Below are positions 36,820 through 46,900 of a stretch of DNA of 64,000 bases, in pieces. A program made the position numbers and the translations under genes. Source of the stretch: Paguma larvata. Its lineage: Eukaryota > Chordata > Mammalia > Carnivora > Viverridae. The notes below the pieces were generated by a model. The model worked only from the letters and a program-made list of their open reading frames with translations. It searched no databases and was not told where the DNA came from. The stretch lies in the NCBI GenBank assembly GCA_030068075.1, contig CM057832.1, positions 80,136,502 through 80,200,501 of the forward strand. The letters are read 5' to 3'. Each line of letters opens with the position of its first letter. The stretch's first letter is position 1.

Positions 36820-36945
36820 GTGTTGAACGCTAAAGTCTGTTATTTTATTTAATCCTTGTATCAGCCCTATGAGGCAAGTGCTAGGTGCTGTTACTATGTC
36901 TCTGGTATAGATGGGAAACCAGGCCAAGGGAGGCCACATAACAAG
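36820..36945 (-). repeat. MIR, antisense
   Basis: TTTATTTAATCCTTGTATCA, GCCCTATGAGGCAAGTGC and GATGGGAAACCAGGCCAAGG match the reverse MIR core. Confidence 0.7.
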
Positions 36946-37186
36946 CAATGCGTGTGGCTCACGTGGTTAGTCAAGTGGTGAACCCGGGGGTCACATCCAG
37001 GGCTGTGCCCCACCCAAGCCAGGCTCCGACCGCTCCACAGCTTGCTCTGGCGAGAACCGAGAACCTCATTTCAATTGTCCTCCTGCTCTTCCCAGGGCCT
37101 CTGCAAACAGTCTCCCTCCCTCTTTTTCCCAGCATCCTCTCCAAACGGGGTCCTTGAGACTTCACATAGAAATAAGACATCATTTT

Positions 37187-37386
37187 GGGGCGCCTGGGTG
37201 GCTCAGTCGGTTAGGCGTCCGACTTCGGCTCAGGTCACGATCTCGTGGTTTGTGGGTTCGAGCCCCGAGTCGGGCTCTGTGCTGACAGCTCAGAGCCTGG
37301 AGCCTGCTTCGGATTCTGTGTCTCCCTCTCTCTCTGCCCCTCCTCGGCTCATGCTTGGTCTTTCTCTCTTTCAGAAATAAACACAC
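37187..37386 (+). repeat. CAN-SINE 60 bp downstream of exon D
   Basis: This is a near-consensus copy (GGGGCGCCTGGGTGGCTCAG; GGGTTCGAGCCCCGAGTCGG) whose end lies 60 bp from the exon D donor, opposite to the gene's strand. Confidence 0.96.
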
Positions 37387-37446
37387 CTTGAAGTCTGAGG
37401 AATCAGAAAAATGTAAAGTTTAAGAAGGACATGGTAGGTCACTTAC

Positions 37447-37495
37447 CCCATCATAAACAAGAGCTTTCCAGGAATGTTCTAACTTCTTCATTAAC
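37447..37495 (-). CDS. PIP5K1B: PIP5K1B exon D (49 nt): start of substrate-specificity loop
   Basis: This very short exon completes Arg (AG|G) and encodes LMKKLEHSWKALVYDG, about residues 357-372. It covers the first half of the activation, or substrate-specificity, loop. In type I PIP kinases the Glu of KKLEH (near residue 362) sets preference for PI4P, and the adjacent Lys pair helps membrane contact (family knowledge). The acceptor is TTGCATTTAG and the donor GTAAGT at 37446, phase 0. Skipping it would shift the frame (49 nt). A near-consensus SINE lies only about 60 bp past its donor. Confidence 0.97.
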
Positions 37496-37618
37496 CTAAA
37501 TGCAAACAGACAGAAACATAAAAATGGGAATATAAAATCACTCCCATTTGGGAGATTTTCAGAGCCTTTTGTTGGTTTATTTTGAAATAAATAAAGGCTT
37601 CTTCCCCAAATTACTCAC
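37496..37618 (-). other. PIP5K1B: PIP5K1B mini-intron C-D (123 bp)
   Basis: The intron runs from donor GTGAGT (37618) to acceptor TTGCATTTAG (ending 37496). It has a T-rich tract before the acceptor and no repeat. It is the shortest intron in the window by more than tenfold. Confidence 0.94.
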
Positions 37619-37702
37619 CTATATGACTGCAGAATGTCGATAATGCCCATAAATAAAAGTAGTTTTTCTCCCTTATGGCTTTTCGCTGGAATGCCTCCCA
37701 TT
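37619..37702 (-). CDS. PIP5K1B: PIP5K1B exon C: IID metal-binding motif
   Basis: This 84-nt exon completes Thr (AC|A) and then reads [27 protein letters not shown] and the first two bases of Arg. MGIIDILQ contains the IID motif (Asp near residue 350), the PIP-kinase counterpart of the DFG magnesium-binding triplet in protein kinases. The acceptor is CTGTCAACAG with a pyrimidine-rich tract; the donor is GTGAGT at 37618. Both ends are phase 2. Read-through gives AGG TGA, an immediate stop. The neighbouring intron is very short (123 bp), so exons C and D sit as a tight pair. Confidence 0.97.
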
Positions 37703-38005
37703 CTGTTGACAGAGCAAAAGAGAGAATATTTTACGATATATTAGGAAGTGAAAATAATTTCTAATAAAGAGACTGTACATAAAAATGGACAACTTTAAGA
37801 ATTCTAGACTTGCTCTCCTTTTATCTTTTTTTTTTTGCCCCGGGTAAAATCTTGCTGGGAATCCAGAAGGATGAACTTCCCACACAGGAGGGTGAAACCA
37901 GAGCTGTCAACTCCGGACAGCTGGATGGGAAGAATCCAAACAAAAAGTTCTTCCTATTTTAAAACCACAAGCAAGAATTTTCAAAGTATTCTGAAATACT
38001 GCTTT

Positions 38006-38231
38006 TTATTTTATTTTATTTTTTTTTAAATGTTTCTTTATTTTTGAGAGGGAGACAGAGAGACAGAGCATGAGTGGGGAAGGGGCAGAGACAGAGGGAG
38101 ACACAGGACCTGAAGCAGGCTCCAGGCCCGGAGCTGTCAGCACAGAGCCTGACACGGGGCTCGAACTCACGAATCCTGAGATCATGACCTGAGCGGAAGC
38201 CAGATGCTTAACCGAGCCACCCAGGCGCCCC
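38006..38231 (-). repeat. CAN-SINE
   Basis: The duplication GAAATACTGCTTT/GAAATACTACTTT flanks it. Confidence 0.95.
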
Positions 38232-38565
38232 GAAATACTACTTTATAAAAATGCAACACTTTGCTATATTTACTCTGAGATTTTAACTATATAAAAGAAC
38301 CCGTTCCAAGGATGCCAAGGACCCCTATTAGCACTTGGTACACCTTTTCAGGGTAAATGTGTGTGTATAGGTATTTATCAGCCCGCAGAGCATTTAAGTT
38401 AGCATGCTTTACGATTTGCATTTTTCATTTGCTAAACGATGTACATTTCCTCATATTCGATGCTAATGTGTTTTTTAATGGCTGTGTAGTAGTTCACTAT
38501 ACTGATAGAGTAATTTATTTAACTGCTAATTGGACATTTAGATAGATTCATAAGAAAGGACTTTT

Positions 38566-38806
38566 TTTTTTAATTAAAAAAATTTTTTTTAAAAATTTTT
38601 TAATATGTATTTATTTTCGAGAGACACAGAGACAGAGCGTGAGCAAGGGAAGGGCAGAGAGAGAGAGGGAGACACAGAATCGGAAGCAGGCTCCAGGCTC
38701 CGAGCAGTCAGCACAGAGCCTGACGCGGGGCCCGAACTCACAGACAGCGAGATCATGACCTGAGCCGAAGTCGGCCGCTCAACCGACTGAGCCACCCAGG
38801 CGCCCC
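38566..38806 (-). repeat. CAN-SINE
   Basis: A perfect duplication AAGAAAGGACTTTT flanks it (38552-38565; 38807-38820). Confidence 0.96.
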
Positions 38807-39521
38807 AAGAAAGGACTTTTTAAAGGTTTCACATGTATGGAGTTCCTTTATAAAAGTGACATACGCCTGTGACTGGGTCACTGTTGGAGACTCCCAGAAG
38901 GCAGGCCCTCATGACCTGGGAAAACCATGTTCTCTCATTCGGTCCCCGGCCCAGCCGGGAAACACGCGTGACACGGTCAGCCATCTCGGTCATTTTCTCT
39001 GGCTGTCACTGCTTCTGTTAGTCGATATGCGCTTCCTATATGCGAACGAGTCCTGCAGTGACCGTCACATCTGGCTGCGGCAGAAGACCACGTCTGCCGG
39101 GGCCCAGGAGCTCGAGCAATGGAATCTTTTTGTGCACATAAGACGCGCCGAATTGTGAACCTAATTCCTGTCACGTGTCTGCTTAAATACATGTTTACTC
39201 ACATTCAAAGTATATTCTCCCGCTGCGGGGCATGTTTTGATTATGTAGTAAATGGGGGTAAGAAACATTTTCAGCCATTGTTAAAAAATGGGGCCATTTG
39301 AAAAGAGAAACCACGCGGGTCAAAGAAGGATAATAATGCCAAGAATTGCCACTCCTCTGTCATCCGCGAGGAACAGAAACGAAGGCTGCTTAATCCACTT
39401 TAGCACCAGATAGGAATCCGTTCTCAAAGAGCCGCCATGAAAGGAAGGTGATTGCATTGAATTACCCACTGGGGCGGGCTGCCCTCACCAGGAAGGTGGG
39501 CGGGTAGGTGGCCACACTTAC

Positions 39522-39733
39522 GTGTCCGGGTTCTCTGTGACCATCCCGTCTGCAGACTTCCCCGGACCCTGGATGGATTCCATTGCCGTGGAATAGAGGA
39601 CCTTCTGCATCCCGGACCGCTTAGCATCGGGCACGTTTTGGGAGTTCTCCTCTTCTTTCTCTTTGAGGGAATGGTCCAAGATGTGGATTCCCAGCAAAAG
39701 GCTATAGTCCATGATTTTGAAGCTTTCCAGCAC
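39522..39733 (-). CDS. PIP5K1B: PIP5K1B exon B: MDYSLL catalytic region and insert loop
   Basis: This 212-nt exon has 70 codons plus two bases. The acceptor CTCACTCAG precedes GTG (Val) at 39733; the donor GTAAGT follows at 39521. It encodes VLESFKIMDYSLLLGIH (about residues 258-274), the segment holding the catalytic Asp of the PIPK fold (near residue 266), then a hydrophilic charged loop (LKEKEEEN, DAKRSGMQKVLYSTAME) typical of type I kinases. In the family this loop is variable and the SLLLGIH core is fixed. Reading through the donor would hit TAA at once (GAC ACG TAA), so retention of the next intron truncates the kinase. Confidence is high because reading frame, both splice sites and motif order agree. 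Confidence 0.97.
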
Positions 39734-40019
39734 CTGAGTGAGAAGAAAGAGCCAGCAGACCGGTCAACTGAAAAGGCTCGTAAGTCTCACCTGCGGAGAA
39801 TCAGAGAGCTCTGCATCTGCAGACACACGGCGCCCGGGTCCCTCCCAGGGGACGGCGGAGGGAGGAAAAATCAAAATAAAAACATCTGAGGTTGCCATTA
39901 GGTCCTATTTAGTAAGGATTATCACAGTGGCTCCGAGAGGATATTTTTCATGCAAATTTAAAGGAGGCGGATCATTTCCTAACTCTCCGTGAATGTTTCA
40001 CTCCTAACAATTATTGAAA

Positions 40020-40117
40020 ACGTCTCATGTGCCAGGTGCTAAGTAGGTCACCTTGGATCCAACCCTCGCAACTCTTTGAGCTAGGTGCTCTCATCGTCTC
40101 TTACACATGAACAAACT

Positions 40118-40155
<38 letters not shown>

Positions 40156-40240
40156 GCACTTTGCTCAATATCACACACTTTATGAGTCATGCTCTCGGGA
40201 CAGGAACCCGGGCAGCCGACTCCAGCAGCCACACTCTTCA
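40020..40240 (-). repeat. MIR, antisense, with (GA)n expansion
   Basis: TGTGCCAGGTGCTAAGTAGG, ACACATGAACAAACTGAGAC and CAGGAACCCGGGCAGCCGAC follow the reverse MIR. A (GA)17-type run at 40120-40152 has grown inside it. Confidence 0.7.
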
Positions 40241-40420
40241 GCACGAGGAGCACAGACAGCAACGACTAACGGTCTCTCTAAGTCTGCACCCTCCTCAGCA
40301 TGAAGAGTCAGCCGGGATGTGTTGCTGGTTGGATTCTGTTCTCCAAATGGCTGGAGTTCAGTGGTCTGCTGAAAGCTTATCTTTCCAACTCGCCATTCAG
40401 TTCTGTGTACAAGTCTTTTT

Positions 40421-40641
40421 AAACCTTTTAAAAAATGTTTATTTTTGAGAGAGAGAGAGAGAGAGAATGAGAGAATGAGTGGGGGAGGGGCAGAGAGAGA
40501 GAGACACACACAGAATCCAAAGCAGACTCCAGGCTCTGAGCCATCAGCACAGAGCCCAACGTGGGGCTCAAACTCATGAACTGTGAGGTCATGACTCAGC
40601 AGAAGTCAGATGCTTAACCGACTGAGCCACCCAGGCATCCA
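40421..40641 (-). repeat. CAN-SINE
   Basis: The duplication CTGTGTACAAGTCTTTTT/CTGTGTACGAGTGTTTTT flanks it (two mismatches in 18). Confidence 0.95.
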
Positions 40642-40677
40642 CTGTGTACGAGTGTTTTTAAAAACTGTGATCCGAAA

Positions 40678-40850
40678 TGCACCTGGGCAGCTCAGTCGGT
40701 TAAGCCTCAGGCTCTTGGTCTTCCGTCTGATCATGATCTCATGGTTCATGGGACTGCGCTGGCAGCGTGCAGCCTGCTTGGGATTCTCCCTCTCCCTCTC
40801 TCAAAATAAATAAATAAACATTAAAAAAATAAAAAATAATAAAAAATAAA
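40678..40850 (+). repeat. CAN-SINE, diverged
   Basis: GCACCTGGGCAGCTCAGTCG and a TCTCAAAATAAATAAATAAAC tail, 36 bp from the antisense copy. Confidence 0.9.
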
Positions 40851-40887
40851 AGTAGTGGGTGCCGCCAGACAAAGGAGGTAGAGATGC

Positions 40888-40910
40888 TTTGGCGGGAAAA
40901 TGGCGGGAGT
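40888..40910 (+). promoter_or_regulatory. E2F consensus overlapping a YY1-like motif
   Basis: TTTGGCGGGAAA is a canonical E2F site and runs into AAAATGGCGGGAG, which resembles a YY1 site and a good initiation context. Whether it is active is unknown. Confidence 0.3.
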
Positions 40911-41181
40911 AAGGGAAGAAGCAGTCAACATGGCTTCCCAGTGTAGGCGGGGCTTTGACACTCAGGACGCTTCCTCAGTGGAGGAGAAGTATTCACGAGG
41001 GCATGAAAGTAAGGCATTTTCCTCTATGAGGAAGTTCTCCTCGTGGTCTGTACGTGATTCTCCTCTACAACAGAGTTTTAAATGCCTGGCATTTCTCACA
41101 CAAAGCTGCTTGGGAAATCAAAAAAGCCCAAACATTAAGACAAGCCTGCAAGTCAGGACAGTTGTCTCTGAACCAACGTGA
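40900..41181 (+). other. Unrecognised 93-codon open frame, antisense to PIP5K1B
   Basis: The frame starts MAGVREEAVNMASQCRRGFD at the motif above, in a favourable AAAATGG context. I recognise no domain, and no known protein comes to mind. The composition is not clearly coding. It could be a chance frame, a pseudogene start or part of an unrecognised repeat; I do not claim a gene. Confidence 0.15.
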
Positions 41182-41299
41182 TAATCTTTCCTAGTTAGGA
41201 AATGCCTCTGAGTATCAGAGTCTAAAGTAATTGTTTAACCAGAGACCAAATACGCAGCATTTCTTAGGCTTCTCATGTCCCCTCAGCCCAAGTGCTTTT

Positions 41300-41596
41300 C
41301 TTTTCTTTTTTTTTTTCTTTTCACCGGATTTATTTATTTATTTTTTTGAATAATTTATTGTCAAATTGGTTTCCATACAACACCCAGGGCTCATCCCAAC
41401 AAGTGCCCTCCTTTGTGCCCATCACCCACTCTCCCCCCTCCCACACCCCCTTCTGCCCTCCGTTTGTTCTTAGTCCTTGAGAGTCTCTTATGTTATGTCT
41501 TCCTTCCTCTCTGTGGCTTTTTTTTTCTCTTCCTTCCCCTCTTCTCCTCCCCTCTGGTTTTCTGTTAGGTCTCCCAAAGCCTACCTATGCATGGGA
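41300..41596 (-). mobile_element. L1 3' end, antisense, 5'-truncated
   Basis: AATAATTTATTGTCAAATTG, TTTCCATACAACACCCAGGG and CCCATCACCCACTCTCCC match the reverse of the felid L1 3' end. A perfect 12-bp duplication CCAAGTGCTTTT flanks it (41288-41299; 41597-41608). Confidence 0.92.
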
Positions 41597-41699
41597 CCAA
41601 GTGCTTTTTGATCAGACATTTATGATACAGGAAAGAGGAGTTGAGCCTGAGGATTCAAACACCCGTGGCTGCCACTTCGTGGATGCCACGTGACACGGG

Positions 41700-43129
41700 A
41701 TTTGTGAACTATGGCATGGGTGGCCTTCCAGAAATATGGTTATCCCTGGGTCTCGTACATCTTTGCATCAATGAGGAAGAATGAAAGGGGGGCTACACAT
41801 GAGTATCAATTATTCGGAGGCTCAATTATTCGTCTTCCGGTTTACTAAATTAAGTACTTCAAGAAAGGAGGCAGGCAAGAGCTGAGAGGAGAATCTTCTT
41901 ATTTAAGAAGTTTAGCCCATGGAACTTTCTAACCCAAGAGAGCAGAGAGTGGCCCAATGGCAAAGTGGACCGAGCGGCCCTAACCTGAGAACTGGAGCCA
42001 AGACTGGAGGAGGAGGGGGGAAGGGTGGCAGGAAAACCTCCTCACCAAGGACCCAACGTTTCAGCATCAGACTCACTGGCCGGTTCTCCACGGAGGTTTA
42101 TCAGCGCCTGATGCCTCCACACGGCGGCATGGAGCCATGTAAGGAAACAAGACAGTTCTGCACCATGGTGGCCAGGGACCCGGCCTCTTAGAGAGAAATG
42201 CTAACAGGCGCTGGATGCTTTCTTCAGACAGAAACAGGTGTAGAAGGTCCCTGGCCTTGGTAACTCTCAACCATCCTGGAAGGGTGGCTTCTAGGGCCCA
42301 CTCAGATGGCATCGGGGACCCTGCACAGGGATCACCACCTCCAGATGCCCGTCTCCCCACTCACGTTTACCAGAGCTCGTGCGTCCCTTCCGAGACAGAC
42401 TCTGGGGCCAGGCCATAAAAGATGAAGAGCATGGACTCTGTGACGCAGGCAGCTTACATGGCCTCCCTGTAACATGGTGACGATGCAAAATGGCGACGGG
42501 AACATCATACACTGTAGGGGGTGCTTTGTAAAAATTCAACACAGAAATGCAGAGGAAGTGCCTAGGAAAATTCCGGTACAAAGAAAATGCTGAATTAATT
42601 GCTAGCGGTCGTCATCCTGATTATAAGTCATAGTGACTCACTGCTCGCACTAGTGTGAGAGACGACAGATGTCATCTTGAAGTAAACACCCTTAACCTGA
42701 CACTTCTGAAAATACAAATGCACAGAAAGCCAACAAGAACACAACTGTGTTTTTAGCCCGCTCGCCAGCGCCCTTCTCCGGGTTGGATGTTCAAGAGGAA
42801 ACGGGCAGCTGACAGAACAGCAATTCTGGTCAATGGGCTATAAAGCGACGGCCTCGTGGGCCGTCTGGGGGAACAATCCTGTTTTCGGTGGACGAAACAT
42901 CACAGCCTCACGCCCTGCACAGCCTGAACCACCCACTGGGAAATGTCCCCTCAGAGCGGTAAACTGGCTTCAAGAGCAAATTCTAATCAGACGGTGTGAC
43001 AACATTGTGAATGCTCCTACCAGGCACCCAGAGAGGTAAACTGAGGCGGGAAAATGGAAAGATGTTCTCGATACCATCACATTTCTTTCTTTTTCCCCTG
43101 CAGAGCATCTGCAAGTGAGTTCTGCCTAT
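41700..43129. other. Unassigned intronic DNA
   Basis: No repeat or exon was recognised. Confidence 0.5.
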
Positions 43130-43143
43130 TCGAAAGTTTTCTT

Positions 43144-43373
43144 TTTATTTTTTTTTTTTAAATTTTTTTTAACGTTTATTTATTTTTGAGAGACATAGAG
43201 ACAGAGTGGGAGCAGGGGAAGGGCAGAGAGAGAGGGAGACACAGAATCCGAAGCAGGCTCCAGGCTCTGAGCCGTCAGCATAGAGCCCGACGCAGGGCTC
43301 GAACTCACAGACCGAGAGATCATGACCTGAGCCGAAGTCGGCCACTTAAACAGTGGAGCCACCCAGGCGCCCC
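43144..43373 (-). repeat. CAN-SINE
   Basis: The duplication TCGAAAGTTTTCTT/TCGAAAGCTTTCTT flanks it. Confidence 0.96.
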
Positions 43374-43387
43374 TCGAAAGCTTTCTT

Positions 43388-44729
43388 AATGAAATATTTT
43401 TTCTTACATTTTCAACGCAAGATTCAACTTGAAGGGTTTGGTTGGTACTTCCAGTCAGTTCTCTTTGCCTCAGGCCAAATTGAACACGTGCATTTTCTAA
43501 GTGATACAAAGTCAGGCTGGGGTCCAACTTGAACTCCTGAGGTGTTAACTGGCCAAATATTTGTCCTGTTTATTAAAAAAAAAATCAAAAAAACAAACAA
43601 ACAGAAACACAAGCCTCAAGAGAGGCTTAGCAAAAAAAAGCTACACGTAAATTTTTAAAAGTGACTCCTCCTTCTCTTCACTCCTCAACTGGATTGTCGG
43701 GAGTCCCTGAAGGACCCTGAACTGTCCTGAGGAGGCCAGGCTCCCACTTTTCAGAGGGAAAGGCTTAAAAAAGGTCAATTCTATTCTCACTGGGTGGAAA
43801 GTTGGCCAGGAGAGTCAGATTACGGGTTAGTTAAAGTCACCGCTTATAAAAAAAAAAAATGTGAAGGAAGGAAAAGATAAGTATGTAGGCCTGTATTTTA
43901 AGCCAAAGTCAAAAACTTCCGAAAGGAAAAGTTCTGGAAACAGATTGTAGTCACGTGCCCTGCAGACGCGCATCCATTAGGAACAGAGTCGCCATCACGC
44001 ATATCCTCCTGGTTTCTTAAATCAAAGGAATCAAGTATATCTGCCCAAATCTCAGCACGCGGGGGCTTGGAGAGTGCAGCATTCTGCAACAGGACAGACA
44101 CCTGTCGGTCAAGCTGGCACTCAGGTGCACATTTTTTCCCCTCCGGAATGTTTGCCTGACCTGGCTGTCGCTGGGGGATCCTGTACCCATGCGGTTGCTA
44201 CGCAAAACTCAGGCTGCAGTGCAAACACAGGTGCTTTCCTAGCTAGCTTTGGCAAGACGTGACTTCCCCACGTGTAGAAAGAAGCCAGCAGGACCGATTC
44301 ACAGATGCAGGTACAACAGAAATCAAGAGGGAATACGGTAATGCTTTTATTGCCAAAGTCAGATTTGTTCCCCATTCTCTCTGGAGGACTGTTTTAAGAC
44401 AATAATAATACGGGAAGATAGTAAAACAGTCCATGTCGAAGCAATATCCTGAGGATGGGAGCAAAAGTGTCTGTTCGTGAAGAATGCACCGTCTCCAGGT
44501 TTTCAGGGCTGCTGAGAGGTCGGGACTGCTCTTAATTCACAGATGGTTTCTGGAGACCTGGTGACGCAGCGGAGGAAATGTCCGCACGCAGAATGACAGG
44601 CACTGCTGTCCTCTCTTCACGGCCAAAGGTCATAAAGAGTGCCTGGTCCTCCTCCTCCTCCTCTTCCACCTGCTGTGCCACACTCCTCAGCCTCCTACTC
44701 ACTGTGCTGTGAGGAGCGAGAGCAGCCAC
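43388..44729. other. Unassigned intronic DNA
   Basis: It includes an A-rich patch near 43574-43610 and a (TCC)n run at 44647-44666. No gene was seen. Confidence 0.5.
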
Positions 44730-44985
44730 ACGGTGGTTCAGGGTCTGCGCTCTGAGGCCAGGTGGGGCCAGGTGGGCTGCTGTGACCCATGACTTGCCTG
44801 TTTGTTTGTCCCTGGGCAAAGCACAAAACTGTTCTGGGTCTTGTTTCCTCATCTGCGAGAGAGAGATCGTGGGAACTCCAACCTTACAGAGTTACTGGGA
44901 AGACTGAGTCAACCCACACTGAGTCTCAGGATGCTAACGGGCATACACAGAGCACCCAATAAACGTCAGCCATTATTGTCCTGTT
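44730..44985 (+). repeat. MIR, sense
   Basis: TCAGGGTCTGCGCTCTGAGG, CTTGTTTCCTCATCTGCGAG and CCCAATAAACGTCAGCCATT follow the MIR from core to 3' end. Confidence 0.7.
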
Positions 44986-45796
44986 AATCCTCCACCTGTA
45001 GAATCATCCCAGCCGACCGACCACGCCCCCGGAATCTCCACGTGCGCTCAGCTCCTGTTCCCTGCCTTCCTATCTGTCTTTCCCTGCTTTTCCGTTGGAT
45101 CATCATCGCGGTCCCAAGTCACGATTTCCCTCGGATCGTCCAAAGGATGATGATCCAACGATGCTCACTGAAATTCTCTCGGCATTTTTCTCCTCTGCTT
45201 CTCAGAATTGACATTCACAGACTCTAGACTAGACTAGAATTGAGGGTCTAGCCTTGTCCCAGGCACCATGAAGTTGCCGGGACTTGAGGCGAGTAAAATA
45301 GACAATACCATCCTCAAAATTACACCCCCCCCCCCAATTATAGGTTGGAACAAGGCCTGGAAGAAAAGAGTCAGGGAGCTATAGAGATATCCCACATAAA
45401 GAGTCTCTAGTTTTGACTAAAGGGTATATTTCAGTAGCTTGGATAAGAGATGATACTTAGGTTCCATACCAATTTTAGTATTATTTGTCCTGGCTTGTGA
45501 TCTGAACAGCAAAAGCTATCTTGAAAAAGGAGAACAAAGCTAGAGGTATCACACTTTCAGATTTTAAGATATCCTGCAAAGGTGTAATAACCAAAACAGA
45601 ATGGTACTGGCACAAAAACAGACACATCGATAGAACAAAATAGGCAGCCCAGATGTAAACCCACACTTATGTGGTCAATTAATCGATGACAAAGGAAGTA
45701 AGAATTTACAATGGGAGGAAAGACTGTCTCTTCAAAAAAGGGTGCTGGGAAAACTGGACAGCAACATGCAAAAGAATGAAACTGGACTACTTTCTC

Positions 45797-45861
45797 ATTT
45801 AATTATTTGTTTAGAAAATATTCCCTTTCATAGTTATTACTATTATTATTTTATGTTTATG
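45797..45861 (+). other. Foreign patch inside the L1, similar to 29264-29328
   Basis: In place of a dozen L1 bases expected between ACTTTCT and AAAAATAAACTCAAAATGG there are about 65 bases matching the Charlie/target-site/SINE-tail junction at 29.26-29.33 kb. Confidence 0.75.
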
Positions 45862-46365
45862 GAAAAATAAACTCAAAATGGATTAAAGACCTACATGTGA
45901 GACTGGAAACCATAAAAATCCTAAGGAGAACACAGGTAGTAATTTCACTGACATCAGTCATAGCAACATTTTTCTAGATATGTCTCCTAAGGCAAGGAAA
46001 CAAAAGCAAGATTCAAATAATGGAACTGTATCAAAATAAAAAGCCTTTGCGAAGCAAAGGAAACCATCGACAAAACAAAAAGGCAACCTACTGAATGGGA
46101 GAAGGTATCTGCAAATGACATATCTGATAAGGAGTTAATATCCGAAATATAGAAACTTATACAACTCAAGACAAAAAAACAAGACTCCAACTAAAAAATG
46201 GCCAGAGGACCTGAACAGACTATTTTTCCAAAGAAGTCATATAGATGGCCAACGGACACATAAAAAGAGGCTCAATATCGCTAACCATTAGGTAACTACA
46301 AATCAAAACCATAATAAAATACTGCCTTACACCTATCAGAATGGCTAAAATAAAAAAAGACAAGA

Positions 46366-46567
46366 GGGATGCCTGGGTGGCTCCGTAGGTTAAGCGTCTA
46401 ACTCTTGGTTTTGGCTTCGGTCATGATCTCATGGTTCACTGGTTCAAGCCCCATGTCCGGCTCTGCGCTGATGGTGCTGAGCTTGCTTGGGATTCTTTCT
46501 TTCTCTCTCTCTCTGCATCTCCCCTGCTCACTCTCTCTCTCAAAATAAGTAAATAAGCTGAATAAAG
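46366..46567 (+). repeat. CAN-SINE nested in L1
   Basis: GGGATGCCTGGGTGGCTCCG head and a tail of TCAAAATAAGTAAATAAG; it splits the L1 text ATGGCTAAAATAAAAAAAGA...AAGAAATAACACG. Confidence 0.93.
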
Positions 46568-46690
46568 AGAAGAAATAACACGTACTGGTGAGGAAGTGAA
46601 GAAAAGGGAACATACGCACACTACTGGTGGAAATGCAAACTGGTGTACAGTGGGAAAAACTACGGAAGTTCCTCAAAAAACTGAAAATAG

Positions 46691-46900
46691 AGGGGCACCA
46701 AGGGTGGCTCAGTCTGTTAAACATCTGACTTTGGCTGGGGTCATGATCTCACGGTTCATGAGTTTGAGCCCCACCTAGGGCTCTCTGCTCTCAGGACAGA
46801 GCCCACTTCAGATCCTCTGTCTCCCTGTCTCTCTGCCCCTCCCCTCTCTCTCTCTCTCTTGCTCTCAAAAATAAATAAAAATATTAAAAAAAATTAAAAA
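46691..46900 (+). repeat. CAN-SINE nested in L1
   Basis: AGGGGCACCAAGGGTGGCTC head, box B-like GTTTGAGCCCC, CT tract and A-rich tail; it splits L1 between AAAACTGAAAATAG and CAGAAATACCACATG. Confidence 0.93.

Larger units (their letters stand above)
34379..37446 (-). other. PIP5K1B: PIP5K1B intron D-E (3068 bp)
   Basis: It holds plus-oriented SINEs at 37187-37386 and 35980-36169, a MIR near 36820-36945, a probable MIR near 35255-35395 and a T19-type run near 36680-36700. About 34400-35250 shows no repeat I recognise. Confidence 0.92.
37703..39521 (-). other. PIP5K1B: PIP5K1B intron B-C (1819 bp)
   Basis: It runs from donor GTAAGT at 39521 to acceptor CTGTCAACAG ending at 37703. It holds two minus-oriented SINEs (38006-38231 and 38566-38806) with good target duplications. 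The remainder, including about 38807-39521, shows nothing I recognise. Confidence 0.93.
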
